This document shows positions 45,093 through 55,261 of a stretch of DNA of 64,000 nt, in pieces. The notes beneath the pieces were generated by a model. The model worked only from the letters and a program-made list of their open reading frames with translations. It searched no databases and was not told the origin of the DNA. Made by a program: the position numbers and the translations under genes. How positions within the stretch are numbered: position 1 is the stretch's first letter; every line of letters starts with the position of its first letter. This stretch comes from Aquabacterium sp. A7-Y. Lineage in GTDB: Bacteria > Pseudomonadota > Gammaproteobacteria > Burkholderiales > Burkholderiaceae_C. The DNA is taken from NCBI RefSeq assembly GCF_026153205.1, contig NZ_JAPFBW010000030.1, positions 24,926-88,925 of the forward strand, read 5' to 3'.

Positions 45093-46430
45093 ATGAGCAG
45101 AACCTATTTCGGCACTGACGGCATCCGCGGGACCGTGGGCCAGGCCCCCATCACCCCGGATTTCATGCTCCGCCTCGGCCACGCTGTCGGCCGGGTGCTC
45201 AAGGCCCGCAACACAGGGCGCCCCACTGTCCTGATCGGGAAGGACACCCGCATCTCCGGCTACATGCTGGAGTCGGCGCTCGAAGCCGGCTTCGCGTCGG
45301 CCGGCGCCGATGTGCTGCTGAGTGGTCCGCTGCCGACCCCGGGCGTGGCCTACCTGACACGCGCGCTGCGCCTGGACCTCGGCGTCGTGATCAGCGCCTC
45401 GCACAATCCCTTCGGCGACAACGGCGTCAAGTTCTTTTCCGCCCGCGGCGAGAAGCTGCCCGACGAATGGGAGATCCAGGTCGAGGCGGCGCTGCAGGAA
45501 GAGGCCCACTGGGCCGACTCCGCCAGCCTGGGCAAGGCGCGCCGCCTCGACGACGCCCAGGGCCGCTACACCGAGTTCTGCAAGAGCACCTTCAGCAACG
45601 ACCTTTCGCTCAAGGGCCTCAAGGTCGTGGTGGACGCCGCCCATGGGGCCGCCTACCAGGTGGCGCCCCACGTCTTCCACGAACTGGGCGCCGACGTCGT
45701 CTCCATCGGCTGCGCGCCCGACGGCTACAACATCAATGCCGGCTTCGGTGCGACGGCGCCTGCCGCGCTCGTCAAGGCGGTGCAGGCGCATGGCGCCGAC
45801 TACGGCGTGGCGCTCGACGGCGACGCCGACCGCCTGCAGCTGGTGGATCGCCAGGGCCGGCTCTACAACGGCGACGAGCTGCTTTACGTGATGGTGGCCG
45901 ACCGGCTGGCGCAGCAGCAGACAGTGGCCGGCGCGGTCGGCACGCTGATGACCAACATGGCGGTGGAAGTGGCGCTGCAGGCCCGCGGTGTCGAATTCGT
46001 GCGTGCCAAGGTGGGCGACCGCTATGTGCTGGAGGAGCTGACGTCGCGCGGCTGGCAGCTCGGCGGCGAGGGCTCGGGCCACCTGCTGGCGCTGGACAAG
46101 CACACCACCGGTGACGGCATCGTCAGCGCCCTGCTGGTGCTGCAGGCCGCGATCCGCTCCGGCCGCACGCTGGCCCAGCTGCTCGATGGGGTCGCCTTGT
46201 TCCCGCAGACTTTGATCAATGTGCGGCTGAATCCCGGCCAGGACTGGAAGTCCAACACCCGGCTGGCGCAAACCCAGGCGGCCGTCACCGAGGAGCTGAA
46301 GTCACGCGGGCGCGTGCTGATCCGGCCCTCGGGCACCGAGCCGCTGCTGCGTGTGATGGTCGAGGCCGAAAGCGAGGCGCTGGCGCGGCAGTGCGCCGAG
46401 CGGCTGGCCGAGGCGGTGCGCGCCGGCTGA
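45093..46430 (+). CDS. glmM: Phosphoglucosamine mutase
   Basis: GlmM converts glucosamine-6-phosphate to glucosamine-1-phosphate for UDP-GlcNAc, peptidoglycan and lipopolysaccharide. The 445-residue protein starts [20 protein letters not shown] after MSRT, has the active-site serine loop [17 protein letters not shown] (Ser near 101-103), the metal loop [13 protein letters not shown] and the sugar-binding GGEGSGHLL, and ends with phosphate-binding [18 protein letters not shown]. All motifs are intact. The start has an AGAAGGTG site. It is the last plus-strand gene before the divergent phosphate region. Confidence 0.96.
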   Translation: MSRTYFGTDGIRGTVGQAPITPDFMLRLGHAVGRVLKARNTGRPTVLIGKDTRISGYMLESALEAGFASAGADVLLSGPLPTPGVAYLTRALRLDLGVVISASHNPFGDNGVKFFSARGEKLPDEWEIQVEAALQEEAHWADSASLGKARRLDDAQGRYTEFCKSTFSNDLSLKGLKVVVDAAHGAAYQVAPHVFHELGADVVSIGCAPDGYNINAGFGATAPAALVKAVQAHGADYGVALDGDADRLQLVDRQGRLYNGDELLYVMVADRLAQQQTVAGAVGTLMTNMAVEVALQARGVEFVRAKVGDRYVLEELTSRGWQLGGEGSGHLLALDKHTTGDGIVSALLVLQAAIRSGRTLAQLLDGVALFPQTLINVRLNPGQDWKSNTRLAQTQAAVTEELKSRGRVLIRPSGTEPLLRVMVEAESEALARQCAERLAEAVRAG

Positions 46431-46483
46431 GGGAGGCTGCGCGCTTCGGAACGCCGGCGCCTCCAGCGAGGGGCGGCTGCCAA

Positions 46484-46503
46484 GGCCGGGCAAACGTCCG
46501 GCC
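46484..46503. terminator. Possible hairpin between glmM and the fasciclin gene
   Basis: GGCCGG (46484-46489) and CCGGCC (46498-46503) form a short GC stem in the 87 bases between convergent genes. No T-run follows on either strand, so rho-dependent ending is equally likely. Confidence 0.3.
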
Positions 46504-46517
46504 CTGGGGCGTCCCGC

Positions 46518-47006
46518 TTACTTCTTGACCGGCGGCATCAGCACGCGGTCGATCACGTGCACCACACCGTTGCTGGCCGGCACGTCGGCCTGCTGCACCA
46601 TCGCATCCTCCACCGTGACGAAGGTGCCGGAGCGGGCCAGCGCGAGCTCGCCGCCCTGCAGGGTCTTGACGCTGCCGTTTTGCACCTGGGCCGCATCCAT
46701 CTTGCCCGGCACGATGTGGTAGGCCAGCACCGCCTTGAGGCGCTCCTTGTCCTTGCCCAGCGCTTCCAGCGTGGCGGGTGGCAGCTGCTTGAAGGCTTCG
46801 TCCGAAGGCGCAAACACTGTGTAGGGCCCGGCGGCGCGCAGCGTCTCGGACAGGCCGGCATCGGCCACCAGCTTGTTCAGCGTGGTCAGTTGGGGCGTGC
46901 TGCCGGCGGCATCCGCCACGGTGGTGCGGGCCGGGTTGGCGGCGCAGCCGACCAGCGTGGCAAACAGTGCGGCGCTCAAGGCGAGCACCCAGGTGCGTTG
47001 GATCAT
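46518..47006 (-). CDS. Fasciclin-domain lipoprotein, probable Pho-regulon member
   Basis: Exported lipoprotein of 162 residues: signal peptide with lipobox LVGC (Cys21), then one fasciclin (FAS1) domain. The domain shows its two conserved motifs: YTVFAPSDEAFKQLP (H1) and the H2-like SNGVVHVIDRVLMPP at the end, with LKAVLAYHIVPGKMDAAQV between. FAS1 domains mediate adhesion or matrix binding; bacterial single-domain forms have no firm role. The promoter region upstream holds three PhoB half-sites on this strand, followed 10 bases on by a -10-like hexamer, so it is likely induced by phosphate starvation together with the divergent pst operon. Confidence 0.9.
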   Translation of the reverse strand: MIQRTWVLALSAALFATLVGCAANPARTTVADAAGSTPQLTTLNKLVADAGLSETLRAAGPYTVFAPSDEAFKQLPPATLEALGKDKERLKAVLAYHIVPGKMDAAQVQNGSVKTLQGGELALARSGTFVTVEDAMVQQADVPASNGVVHVIDRVLMPPVKK

Positions 47007-47084
47007 GAAAGCTCCTTGGTCATACGGGACACGCTGTAGCGCGCTGGCCGGCGGGTCGGCACGGCTCGGTTCTCAGCGGCGCGG

Positions 47085-47129
47085 AGCTTAGAAGCGTCAC
47101 ATGACAGTTCGGTGAAGCTCCTGTGACAG
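47085..47129 (-). promoter_or_regulatory. Pho box (three half-sites) facing the fasciclin gene
   Basis: Read on the minus strand: CTGTCAC (47129-47123), AGGA, GCTTCAC (47118-47112), CGAA, CTGTCAT (47107-47101). The half-sites repeat every 11 bases, the PhoB spacing, and the outer two match CTGTCAY exactly. TAAGCT (47090-47085) starts 10 bases after the last half-site, where the -10 of PhoB promoters lies. The leader to the ATG is about 70 bases. Confidence 0.75.
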
Positions 47130-47200
47130 CCCGGCGAAGCCAGCATTCAAGCGGGCAGGAGCGGGACCGACAGGCAGGCTGCTTGCTCGATCGCTGGTTG

Positions 47201-47234
47201 ATGTCACCGGGATGTCACAAAGCGCTTTTACAGT
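47201..47234 (+). promoter_or_regulatory. Pho box and -10 of the pst operon
   Basis: ATGTCAC (47201-47207), CGGG, ATGTCAC (47212-47218): two half-sites 11 bases apart. TACAGT (47229-47234) follows after 10 bases, the same layout as the E. coli pstS promoter. The leader to pstS is about 65 bases. AAAGCGCT (47219-47226) and AGCGCTTT (47251-47258), with a T-run, form a further inverted repeat over the start site. Confidence 0.75.
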
Positions 47235-47304
47235 CCGCCACCGTCGAGAGAGCGCTTTTTTTGTGTGGCTCTGTGTCCCATCCTTGATCCCCGAGGTGAA
47301 AGCA

Positions 47305-48342
47305 ATGAACTTTTCGCTGATTCAATCCGTTCTGGCCGCGGCCGCGCTGGCAAGTGTCGCCGGCTTCGCCCAAGCCCAGGACGTCACCGGTGCCGGTGCC
47401 TCGTTCCCGGCGCCCGTGTATGCGAAGTGGGCTGACGCCTACAACAAGGCGACGGGTGCCCGCATCAACTACCAGTCGGTCGGTTCCGGAGCCGGCATCC
47501 GCCAGATCAAGGCCAAGACGGTGGACTTCGGTGCCTCCGACGCCCCCCTGAAGGACGATGAACTGGCGAAGGACGGTCTGGTGCAGTTCCCGACCGTGAT
47601 CGGCGGGGTTGTGCCGGTGGTCAACATCAAGGGCATTGCGCCGGGGCAGCTCAAGCTCAGCGGGCAGGTCCTCGGCGACATCTTCCTCGGCAAGGTGACC
47701 AAGTGGAACCATGCCGCGATCGCCAGCCTGAACCCGGGCGTGGCCTTGCCTGACGCGACGATTGCCGTGGTGCGCCGCGCCGACGGCTCCGGCACCAGCT
47801 TCATCTTCACCAACTACCTCTCGAAGGTGAACGCCGACTGGAAGAGCCAGGTCGGCGAAGGCACCGCGGTGAAGTGGCCCACCGGCGCCGGCGGCAAGGG
47901 CAACGAGGGCGTGTCGGCCTTCGTGCAGCGCCTGCCGAACTCGATCGGCTATGTCGAGTACGCCTACGCCAAGCAGAACAAGATGTCGCATGTGCTGCTG
48001 CGCAACAAGGACGGTCAGTTTGTCGCCCCCGACGAGGCCAACTTCAAGGCCGCCGCGGCCGGTGCCGACTGGAGCAAGAGCTTCTACCAGGTGCTGACCG
48101 AGCAGCCCGGCAAGGACGCCTGGCCGATCACCGGCGCCACCTTCATCCTGATGCACAAGTCGCAGGACAAGCCGACCCAGGCCACCCAGGCGCTCAAGTT
48201 CTTCGACTGGGCCTATGGCAGCGGGGACAAGATGGCGTCCGACCTGGAATACGTGCCGCTGCCCGACTCCGTCAAGGCGCTGGTGCGCAAGCAGTGGGGC
48301 GAGATCAAGGACAGCTCCGGCAAGGTGGTCGCGATCAAGTGA
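47305..48342 (+). CDS. pstS: Phosphate-binding periplasmic protein PstS
   Basis: PstS captures phosphate in the periplasm for the PstCAB importer. The 345-residue precursor has a Sec signal peptide ([21 protein letters not shown]) cut before [13 protein letters not shown]. The mature protein has the phosphate-binding motifs [50 protein letters not shown] and [12 protein letters not shown] 47305 with GAGGTG upstream begins the signal peptide; earlier in-frame codons lie in the leader. It is first in pstSCAB-phoU-phoB-phoR behind a Pho box. Three strong hairpins separate it from pstC. Confidence 0.97.
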   Translation: MNFSLIQSVLAAAALASVAGFAQAQDVTGAGASFPAPVYAKWADAYNKATGARINYQSVGSGAGIRQIKAKTVDFGASDAPLKDDELAKDGLVQFPTVIGGVVPVVNIKGIAPGQLKLSGQVLGDIFLGKVTKWNHAAIASLNPGVALPDATIAVVRRADGSGTSFIFTNYLSKVNADWKSQVGEGTAVKWPTGAGGKGNEGVSAFVQRLPNSIGYVEYAYAKQNKMSHVLLRNKDGQFVAPDEANFKAAAAGADWSKSFYQVLTEQPGKDAWPITGATFILMHKSQDKPTQATQALKFFDWAYGSGDKMASDLEYVPLPDSVKALVRKQWGEIKDSSGKVVAIK

Positions 48343-48348
48343 GGCAGC

Positions 48349-48412
48349 CGCCGGCGAGATCGCCGGCGTTGGGCGCTGATGGCGCCCGTCGCGGGGTGGC
48401 ACTGCCACCCCG
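48349..48412 (+). repeat. Three consecutive hairpins between pstS and pstC
   Basis: Hairpin 1: CGCCGGCGA (48349-48357) with TCGCCGGCG (48360-48368). Hairpin 2: GGGCGC (48371-48376) with GCGCCC (48382-48387). Hairpin 3: CGGGGTGGC with GCCACCCCG, the extended stem spanning 48392-48412. None has a T-run. They could shield pstS mRNA from 3' exonucleases or reduce readthrough, giving more PstS than permease. Confidence 0.7.
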
Positions 48413-48433
48413 TCTGCGCATGGAGGGGGAATC

Positions 48434-49453
48434 GTGACCGCTACACTCCGGGCATCCGACTACAGAACTGACAATATGCAAAGAACCGACCCCCTGGGTG
48501 AGCCGCCGGTGGGCCGACGGGGCTCGCCGTGGGCGGACACCTTCTTCTCGTTCCTGGCGCACGGAGCGGCCCTGCTGACCCTGGCCTTGCTGGCGGGCAT
48601 CATCGGCTCGCTGATGGTGGGCGCCGCGCCGGCCATCGAAGCCTACGGCCTGAGTTTCCTCTGGCGCAGCGAGTGGGACCCGGTGCAGGAGCAGTACGGC
48701 GGCCTGGTGATGATCTACGGCACGCTGATGACCTCGCTGATCGCGCTGCTGATCGCGGTGCCCGTCAGCTTCGGCATCGCGCTGTTCCTCACCGAGCTGT
48801 CGCCGGGCTGGCTGCGCCGGCCACTGGGTACGGCAATCGAGCTGCTCGCCGCGGTGCCCTCGATCGTCTACGGCATGTGGGGCCTGCTGGTGTTCGGCCC
48901 CATCCTCGCAACCTATGTGCAGCAGCCGCTGCAAGGGGTGTTCGGCGAGATGCCGTTTCTGGGCGGGCTGGTCTCCGGCCCGCCGGTGGGCATCGGCATC
49001 CTGTCCGCCGGCATCATCCTGGCGATCATGATCATCCCCTTCATCGCCTCGGTGATGCGCGATGTGTTCGAAGTGACGCCGGCGCTGCTGAAGGAGTCGG
49101 CCTACGGCCTCGGCTCCACCACTTGGGAGGTGGTCTGGAAAGTGGTGCTGCCGTACACCAAGACCGGCGTCATCGGCGGCATCATGCTGGGGCTGGGCCG
49201 TGCGCTGGGTGAGACCATGGCAGTCACCTTCGTGATCGGCAACATGAACCAGCTCAGCTCGCTGTCGCTGTTCGAGCCGGCCAACAGCATCACCTCGGCG
49301 CTGGCCAACGAATTCGCGGAGGCGGCCGAGGGCCTGCACCAGGCCTCGCTGATCTACCTCGGCCTGGTGCTGTTTTTCATCACTTTTGTCGTGTTGTCGT
49401 TTTCGAAGATCCTGCTGATGCGCCTGAAGCAGCGTGAAGGAGTCCGCACATGA
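48434..49453 (+). CDS. pstC: Phosphate ABC transporter permease PstC
   Basis: PstC is one of the two membrane subunits of the high-affinity phosphate importer. The 339-residue protein has about six membrane helices and the permease coupling motif [20 protein letters not shown] (EAA loop). Other segments are typical: [40 protein letters not shown] and [20 protein letters not shown] 48434 is chosen because GGAGGGGG (48422-48429) sits four bases ahead; ATG 48476 lacks a ribosome site but is possible. The end overlaps pstA by four bases. Confidence 0.95.
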   Translation: MTATLRASDYRTDNMQRTDPLGEPPVGRRGSPWADTFFSFLAHGAALLTLALLAGIIGSLMVGAAPAIEAYGLSFLWRSEWDPVQEQYGGLVMIYGTLMTSLIALLIAVPVSFGIALFLTELSPGWLRRPLGTAIELLAAVPSIVYGMWGLLVFGPILATYVQQPLQGVFGEMPFLGGLVSGPPVGIGILSAGIILAIMIIPFIASVMRDVFEVTPALLKESAYGLGSTTWEVVWKVVLPYTKTGVIGGIMLGLGRALGETMAVTFVIGNMNQLSSLSLFEPANSITSALANEFAEAAEGLHQASLIYLGLVLFFITFVVLSFSKILLMRLKQREGVRT

Positions 49454-50316
49454 GCGTCCTCCAGCTCGATGCGGCCCGCTTGGCGGTGCACCGCCGTCGC
49501 AAGCGCGTGAATGCGATCGCGCTGGCCCTCTCGCTGGCCGCGATGGCTTTCGGCGTGTTCTGGCTGCTGTGGATTCTGTTCGAGACCGTGCGCCTGGGCC
49601 TGGGCGGCATGGCGCTGTCGCTCTTCACCGAAATGACGCCGGCGCCGATGGCCGAAACCGGCGGCCTGGCGAACGCCATCTTCGGCTCCCTGGTGATGGT
49701 CACGCTCGCGACCTTGCTGGGTACGCCGATCGGCATCCTGGCCGGCATCTACCTCGCGGAGTACGGCCAGCGCGGCTGGCTGGGCCATGTCACGCGTTTC
49801 ATCAACGACATCCTGCTGTCCGCGCCGTCCATCGTCGTGGGTCTGTTCGTCTACGCGGTGGTGGTGGCGCCGATGAAGGGCTTCTCGGGCCTGGCGGGTG
49901 TCCTGGCGCTGGCGCTGATCGTCATCCCGGTGGTGATCCGGACCACCGAGAACATGCTGATGCTGATCCCCAACGCTTTGCGCGAGGCGGCCTATGCGCT
50001 CGGCACGCCGAAGTGGAAGGTGGTCTCCTTCATCACGCTGAAGGCCGCGCGCGCCGGCGTCGTGACCGGGGTGCTGCTGGCACTCGCCCGCATCGCCGGC
50101 GAGACGGCGCCGCTGCTGTTCACGGCGCTGAGCAACCAGTTCTGGACCGCCAGCCTGACCGAGCCGATGGCGAGCCTGCCAGTCACTATCTTCAAGTTCG
50201 CGATGAGCCCCTACGAGAACTGGCAGAAGCTGGCCTGGGCGGCGGTCTTCCTGATCACGATAGGCGTGCTGCTGCTCAACATCGTCGCGCGCACGCTGTT
50301 CCGCAACAAATCCTGA
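49450..50316 (+). CDS. pstA: Phosphate ABC transporter permease PstA
   Basis: PstA pairs with PstC to form the phosphate channel. The 288-residue protein has about six helices, a basic N-terminus ([15 protein letters not shown]) and the coupling loop [20 protein letters not shown]. Family segments include [35 protein letters not shown] and [20 protein letters not shown]. The ATG overlaps the pstC stop (ATGA), so the permeases are translated in step. pstB follows after 17 bases. Confidence 0.96.
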   Translation: MSVLQLDAARLAVHRRRKRVNAIALALSLAAMAFGVFWLLWILFETVRLGLGGMALSLFTEMTPAPMAETGGLANAIFGSLVMVTLATLLGTPIGILAGIYLAEYGQRGWLGHVTRFINDILLSAPSIVVGLFVYAVVVAPMKGFSGLAGVLALALIVIPVVIRTTENMLMLIPNALREAAYALGTPKWKVVSFITLKAARAGVVTGVLLALARIAGETAPLLFTALSNQFWTASLTEPMASLPVTIFKFAMSPYENWQKLAWAAVFLITIGVLLLNIVARTLFRNKS

Positions 50317-50333
50317 TCCGAGGCCCCGACCCC

Positions 50334-51119
50334 ATGGACGCAAAAGTCGAACTGCCCGTGACCGAGAAGGCCAAGCTCTCGGTGCGCAACCTGAACTTCT
50401 ACTACGGCAGCTTCCACGCGCTGAAGAACATCAACCTCGAGATCCCCGAAAAGAAGGTCACGGCCTTCATCGGCCCCTCGGGCTGCGGCAAGTCGACCTT
50501 GCTGCGCACCTTCAACCGCATGTTCGAGCTCTACCCGGAGCAGCGCGCCACCGGCGAGATCCTGCTCGACGGCGAGAACATCCTGAAATCGCGGCTCGAC
50601 GTCTCGCTGATCCGCGCCAAGGTCGGCATGGTGTTCCAGAAGCCGACGCCTTTCCCGATGTCGATCTACGACAACATCGCCTTCGGTGTGCGCCTGTTCG
50701 AGACCCTGCCGCGCGCCGAGATGGACGAGCGGGTCGAATGGGCGCTGAAGAAGGCAGCGCTCTGGAAGGAAGTCAAGGACAAGCTCAACCAGAGCGGCGC
50801 GGGCCTCTCCGGCGGCCAGCAGCAGCGCCTGTGCATCGCCCGCGGCATCGCGATCAAGCCCGAGGTCTTGCTGCTCGACGAACCCTGCTCGGCGCTGGAC
50901 CCGATCTCCACCGGCAAGATCGAGGAACTGATCCACGAGCTGAAGACCGACTACACGGTGGTGATCGTCACGCACAACATGCAGCAGGCTGCGCGCTGCT
51001 CGGACTACACCGCCTACATGTACCTGGGCGACCTGATCGAGTTCGGCCCCACCGCCGACCTCTTCATGAAACCCAAGCAGAAGGACACTGAGGACTACAT
51101 CACCGGCCGTTTCGGTTGA
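50334..51119 (+). CDS. pstB: Phosphate ABC transporter ATPase PstB
   Basis: PstB powers phosphate import at the cytoplasmic face and takes part in signalling to PhoR through PhoU. The 261 residues show Walker [11 protein letters not shown]-loop [18 protein letters not shown] signature LSGGQQQR, Walker [14 protein letters not shown] and switch His in [13 protein letters not shown] 50334 begins the normal N-terminus; upstream frame overlaps pstA. Length and motifs are standard. phoU follows after 22 bases. Confidence 0.97.
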   Translation: MDAKVELPVTEKAKLSVRNLNFYYGSFHALKNINLEIPEKKVTAFIGPSGCGKSTLLRTFNRMFELYPEQRATGEILLDGENILKSRLDVSLIRAKVGMVFQKPTPFPMSIYDNIAFGVRLFETLPRAEMDERVEWALKKAALWKEVKDKLNQSGAGLSGGQQQRLCIARGIAIKPEVLLLDEPCSALDPISTGKIEELIHELKTDYTVVIVTHNMQQAARCSDYTAYMYLGDLIEFGPTADLFMKPKQKDTEDYITGRFG

Positions 51120-51141
51120 GCCCTCGCAAGGAGAGAACATC

Positions 51142-51849
51142 ATGAGCGACAAGCACCTGTCGACCCAGTTCGACGCCGAGTTGAGCGGTATCTCCACGCG
51201 TGTGCTGGAGATGGGCGGCCTGGTCGAGGCGCAGGTCGCTCAGGCGATCTATGCCCTGAGCAACTTCAGCGGCGAGACCGCGACCCAGGTCATCGCGCAG
51301 GAAGAGCGGGTCAACCAGATGGAGGTCGACATCGACCGCGACCTCTCCACCATCATCGCGCGGCGCCAGCCGACCGCGCGCGACCTGCGCCTCCTGATCG
51401 CGATTTCCAAGACCATCGGCAACCTGGAGCGGGTGGGCGACGAAGCGGCGCGCATTGCGCGCACCGTGCAGCGGCTCATCAACACCGGCGTGTCGAGCCG
51501 GCTGCGCCTGCCGCTGGGCGACCTGTCCTTCGAGGCCTCGCTCGCGACCGACCAGCTGCGCAAGACCCTGGATGCCTTCGCCCGGCTGGACGTCAAGAAG
51601 GCGGTGGAGGTGCTCAAGCAGGACAACCAGATCGACCAGGAGTTCGACGGCCTGATGCGCAAGCTCATCACCTACATGATGGAAGACCCGCGCACCATCT
51701 CGGCGAGCATCGACCTGGTGTTCGTCGCCAAGGCGATCGAGCGGGTCGGCGACCACGCCAAGAACCTGGCCGAGCAGATCATCTACATCGTCAAGGGCAC
51801 CGACGTCCGCCACATCCCGATGGAAAGTGTCGAGTCGGTGCTGAAATAA
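51142..51849 (+). CDS. phoU: Phosphate signalling regulator PhoU
   Basis: PhoU links PstB to PhoR and keeps PhoR in phosphatase mode when phosphate is sufficient. The 235-residue all-helical protein has the two PhoU repeats, each with the metal-binding E/DxxxD pattern: first around NQMEVDIDRDLSTIIARRQP and ISKTIGNLERVGDEAARI, second around QIDQEFDGLMRKLITYMMED and AKAIERVGDHAKNLAEQI. A GGAGAGA site precedes ATG 51142. It lies between pstB and phoB with short gaps, in the usual Burkholderiales order. Confidence 0.96.
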   Translation: MSDKHLSTQFDAELSGISTRVLEMGGLVEAQVAQAIYALSNFSGETATQVIAQEERVNQMEVDIDRDLSTIIARRQPTARDLRLLIAISKTIGNLERVGDEAARIARTVQRLINTGVSSRLRLPLGDLSFEASLATDQLRKTLDAFARLDVKKAVEVLKQDNQIDQEFDGLMRKLITYMMEDPRTISASIDLVFVAKAIERVGDHAKNLAEQIIYIVKGTDVRHIPMESVESVLK

Positions 51850-51865
51850 GCCCACAGGAGTCTCC

Positions 51866-52564
<699 letters not shown>

Positions 52565-52577
52565 GGTCCGGCACCCG

Positions 52578-53924
52578 ATGAGCTGGTTTCTTCAGCGGGT
52601 ATTTCTTCACGTCGTGATGATGGTGGTGGGCGGAGTGGCGGGGCGCATTGCCGGCGCACCGCTCGGCTTCGCCGCCGCCGGCATGATGCTGGGTGCCGCG
52701 CTCGGCGTGGGGCTGGTGGTGCTGGTCGACGCCTTGCGCGGCCGGCGCCTGCTCAACTGGCTGCGCGGCTCCCAGCACGAGCCCGCGCCGCGCGACAGTG
52801 GCTTCTGGGGCGAGCTGGGCTACCGTATCGAGCGCGCGGTGCGCAGCCGCGAGATGGCGCTGGTGCAGGAGAAGGCGCGGCTGGCGCAGTTCCTGTCCGG
52901 CATCGAGGCCTCGCCCAACGGCGTCATGCTGCTCGACGCCAACGACCAGATCGCCTGGTGCAACCGCCTGGCCGCCGAGCACTTCGGCCTGGACCCGGTG
53001 CGCGACCTGAGCCAGCACCTGACCAACCTGGTGCGGGCGCCCGGTTTCGTGAGCTACCTGCGCGAGGGCCAGTTCACCCAGCCGGTGGTGTTCCCCAGCC
53101 CGGGCGGGCGCGGCATGGTCTCGGTGATTCTGCGTACCTATGGCGACGGCATGAAGCTGCTGCTCTCGCAGGACATCACCGAACGCGAGCGGGCCGAGAC
53201 CATGCGGCGCGACTTCGTCGCCAATGTCTCGCACGAGATCCGCACGCCGCTGACCGTTCTGTCGGGTTTCATCGAGACCCTGGTCAACCTGCCGCTGACC
53301 GAGGTGGAGCGCAAGCGCGTGCTGAGCCTGATGGCGCAGCAGACCGAGCGCATGCAGACCCTGGTCAGCGACCTGCTGACCCTGGCCCAGCTGGAGGGCA
53401 GCCCGCGCCCGCCGTCGGACCGCTGGGTCGACGTGGCGAAACTGATGCAACTGGCCGAGAGCGACGCCCGCACGCTGTCGCCGGGCCGCCACCAGCTGTC
53501 CTTCGAGGCGGACGGCCCGGCGCAGCTGGCCGGTGCCGAGAGCGAGCTGCTCAGCGCCCTCACCAACCTGGTCTCCAACGCGATCCGCTACACGCCCGAA
53601 GGCGGCGCCATCTCGGTGCGCTGGCAGGCCCGCTCCAACGGCTCGGGTGAATTTATCGTGAAGGACAGCGGCATCGGCGTCGAGAAGGAGCACATCCCCC
53701 GGCTGACCGAGCGCTTCTACCGCGTCGACGGCAGCCGCTCCCGCGACACCGGCGGCACCGGGCTGGGCCTGTCCATCGTCAAGCACGTGCTGCAGCGCCA
53801 TGGCGGTGAGCTGGACGTGCAGAGCGAACCGGGCAAGGGCTCGGAGTTCCGCCTCATCTTCCCCTCGCTGCGGGTGCGGCCCCTCGTGCCGTCGGACGAA
53901 GCTCAGTCGCGGCCGGGACGCTGA
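52578..53924 (+). CDS. phoR: Phosphate regulon sensor histidine kinase PhoR
   Basis: PhoR phosphorylates PhoB when phosphate is scarce. The 448-residue protein has two N-terminal membrane helices (VFLHVVMMVVGGVAGRI; FAAAGMMLGAALGVGLVVLV), a PAS domain (LSGIEASPNGVMLLDANDQI), a HisKA domain with phosphoacceptor His219 in NVSHEIRTPLTVLSGFI, and an ATPase domain with LVSNAIRYTPEGG, VKDSGIGVEKEHI and GGTGLGLSIVKHVL. There is no sizeable periplasmic sensor, as usual for PhoR. Its last 22 bases overlap the convergent MATE gene. Confidence 0.95.
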   Translation: MSWFLQRVFLHVVMMVVGGVAGRIAGAPLGFAAAGMMLGAALGVGLVVLVDALRGRRLLNWLRGSQHEPAPRDSGFWGELGYRIERAVRSREMALVQEKARLAQFLSGIEASPNGVMLLDANDQIAWCNRLAAEHFGLDPVRDLSQHLTNLVRAPGFVSYLREGQFTQPVVFPSPGGRGMVSVILRTYGDGMKLLLSQDITERERAETMRRDFVANVSHEIRTPLTVLSGFIETLVNLPLTEVERKRVLSLMAQQTERMQTLVSDLLTLAQLEGSPRPPSDRWVDVAKLMQLAESDARTLSPGRHQLSFEADGPAQLAGAESELLSALTNLVSNAIRYTPEGGAISVRWQARSNGSGEFIVKDSGIGVEKEHIPRLTERFYRVDGSRSRDTGGTGLGLSIVKHVLQRHGGELDVQSEPGKGSEFRLIFPSLRVRPLVPSDEAQSRPGR

Positions 53925-55261
53925 AGCCCGCGCCGGGCCAGCGAGCGCCACAGCAGCACGAGCACCAGTGCCACCAGCGCCAGCGCCGCCGCGTTGGCGA
54001 ACCAGAAGCCGGCCGGCCCCTGCAGGGCCGGCGGCACCTGGCCGCCGACGTTGAAGCCCAGCGCATAGCCGCCGCCCAGCCCGAAGCCCCACAGCGCAAC
54101 CACGTAGACCGCGGCTGGCAGCATCGCCACGCGGAAGGAACGCAGCGCGAAGGCCGCGGTCACCTGGGTGGCGTCGCCGAGCTGGTAGAGCGCGATGTAG
54201 ACGATGAGGCCGCTGGCGACCGCCTGCACCGCCGGGTCGGTGCTGTAGAGCGCCACCACCGCGCCGCGCAGCAGATAGACCAGCCCGCCGAGCGCGACCG
54301 ACAGGCAGACCGCCAGCCCGATGCCCTGCCAGCCGGCGTGCCGCGCCTCTTCGATGCGGCCGGCGCCCCGCAGTTGCGACACCTGGGCCCCGGTGGCGAT
54401 CGCGATCGACAGCGGCAGCATGTAGAGCACGCTGGCCAGGTTGGAGACGATCTGGTGGCCCGCGACGGCGGTGGTGCCGAGCCGGGCGATGAACACCGCC
54501 ATCAAGGTGAAGGCGGTGACCTCGACGAAATAGCTGGCGCCGCTGGGCAGCCCCAGGCGCAGCAGCTCCTTCTGCACGCTCCAGCGCGGGCCATGCCAGC
54601 CCTGCCAGAGCCGGAAGGGCCGGTAGATCGGGTGGCGCAGCAGCATGGCTGCCGCCACCAGGACGAGGGCGGCGTTGATCGCCAGCGTCGCCATCGCGCA
54701 GCCGGCCACGCCCTGCGGCGGGAGGCCGGCGCCGCCGAAGATGAACCACCGATTCAGCGGCAGCTTCAGCGCCAGCGCGCCGAGCTGCAGCAGCGTCACC
54801 AGCAGCGGCTTGGAGATGCCCTGGTTGAGCCCGGTGTAGCAGCGGAACAGCAAGGCCAGCGGCAGCCCCCAGGCCTGCCAGCCCAGGTAGTCGCGCGCGC
54901 GGGCCAGCACCTCGGGGGGCGCGCCGGTCAGGCCAAGCAGGAGATCGGGCCAGCGCATCAGCAGCAGGCCGGGCAGGGAGACCGCCAGCGCCAGCCAGAC
55001 GGTCTGGCGGAAGGCCTCGCCCACCTGCAGGTCCTCGCCCGCGCCGCGATGGTGGCCCACGATAGGGATCAGCGCCTGCACGATCCCGCTGGCGCCGATA
55101 TAGAGGCTCACGTAGAGCGCGATGCCCACCGACAGCGCGGCGAGATCGACACTGGCGTAGCGCCCCGCCATGACGGTATCGGCCACGCCGAAGCCGATGG
55201 TCGCCAGCTGGCCGACCAGGATCGCGGCGGCATCGTGTGCGATCCGGCGCAAGGCCGGCAT
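53903..55261 (-). CDS. MATE-family multidrug/metabolite exporter
   Basis: Cation-coupled exporter of 452 residues with about 12 membrane helices in two related halves. The first helix region reads AAILVGQLATIGFGVADTVM, with the family's GQ and D; later segments are LALLFRCYTGLNQGISKPLL and GLPSGASYFVEVTAFTLMAV, with LPLSIAIATGAQVSQLRGAG in the second half. It belongs to the NorM-like branch; substrates cannot be told. ATG 55261 overlaps the stop of the upstream glycosyltransferase gene (TGATG), so translation is coupled. Its 3' end overlaps phoR by 22 bases on the other strand. Longer in-frame reading upstream is not coding. Confidence 0.92.
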   Translation of the reverse strand: MPALRRIAHDAAAILVGQLATIGFGVADTVMAGRYASVDLAALSVGIALYVSLYIGASGIVQALIPIVGHHRGAGEDLQVGEAFRQTVWLALAVSLPGLLLMRWPDLLLGLTGAPPEVLARARDYLGWQAWGLPLALLFRCYTGLNQGISKPLLVTLLQLGALALKLPLNRWFIFGGAGLPPQGVAGCAMATLAINAALVLVAAAMLLRHPIYRPFRLWQGWHGPRWSVQKELLRLGLPSGASYFVEVTAFTLMAVFIARLGTTAVAGHQIVSNLASVLYMLPLSIAIATGAQVSQLRGAGRIEEARHAGWQGIGLAVCLSVALGGLVYLLRGAVVALYSTDPAVQAVASGLIVYIALYQLGDATQVTAAFALRSFRVAMLPAAVYVVALWGFGLGGGYALGFNVGGQVPPALQGPAGFWFANAAALALVALVLVLLWRSLARRGLQRPGRD

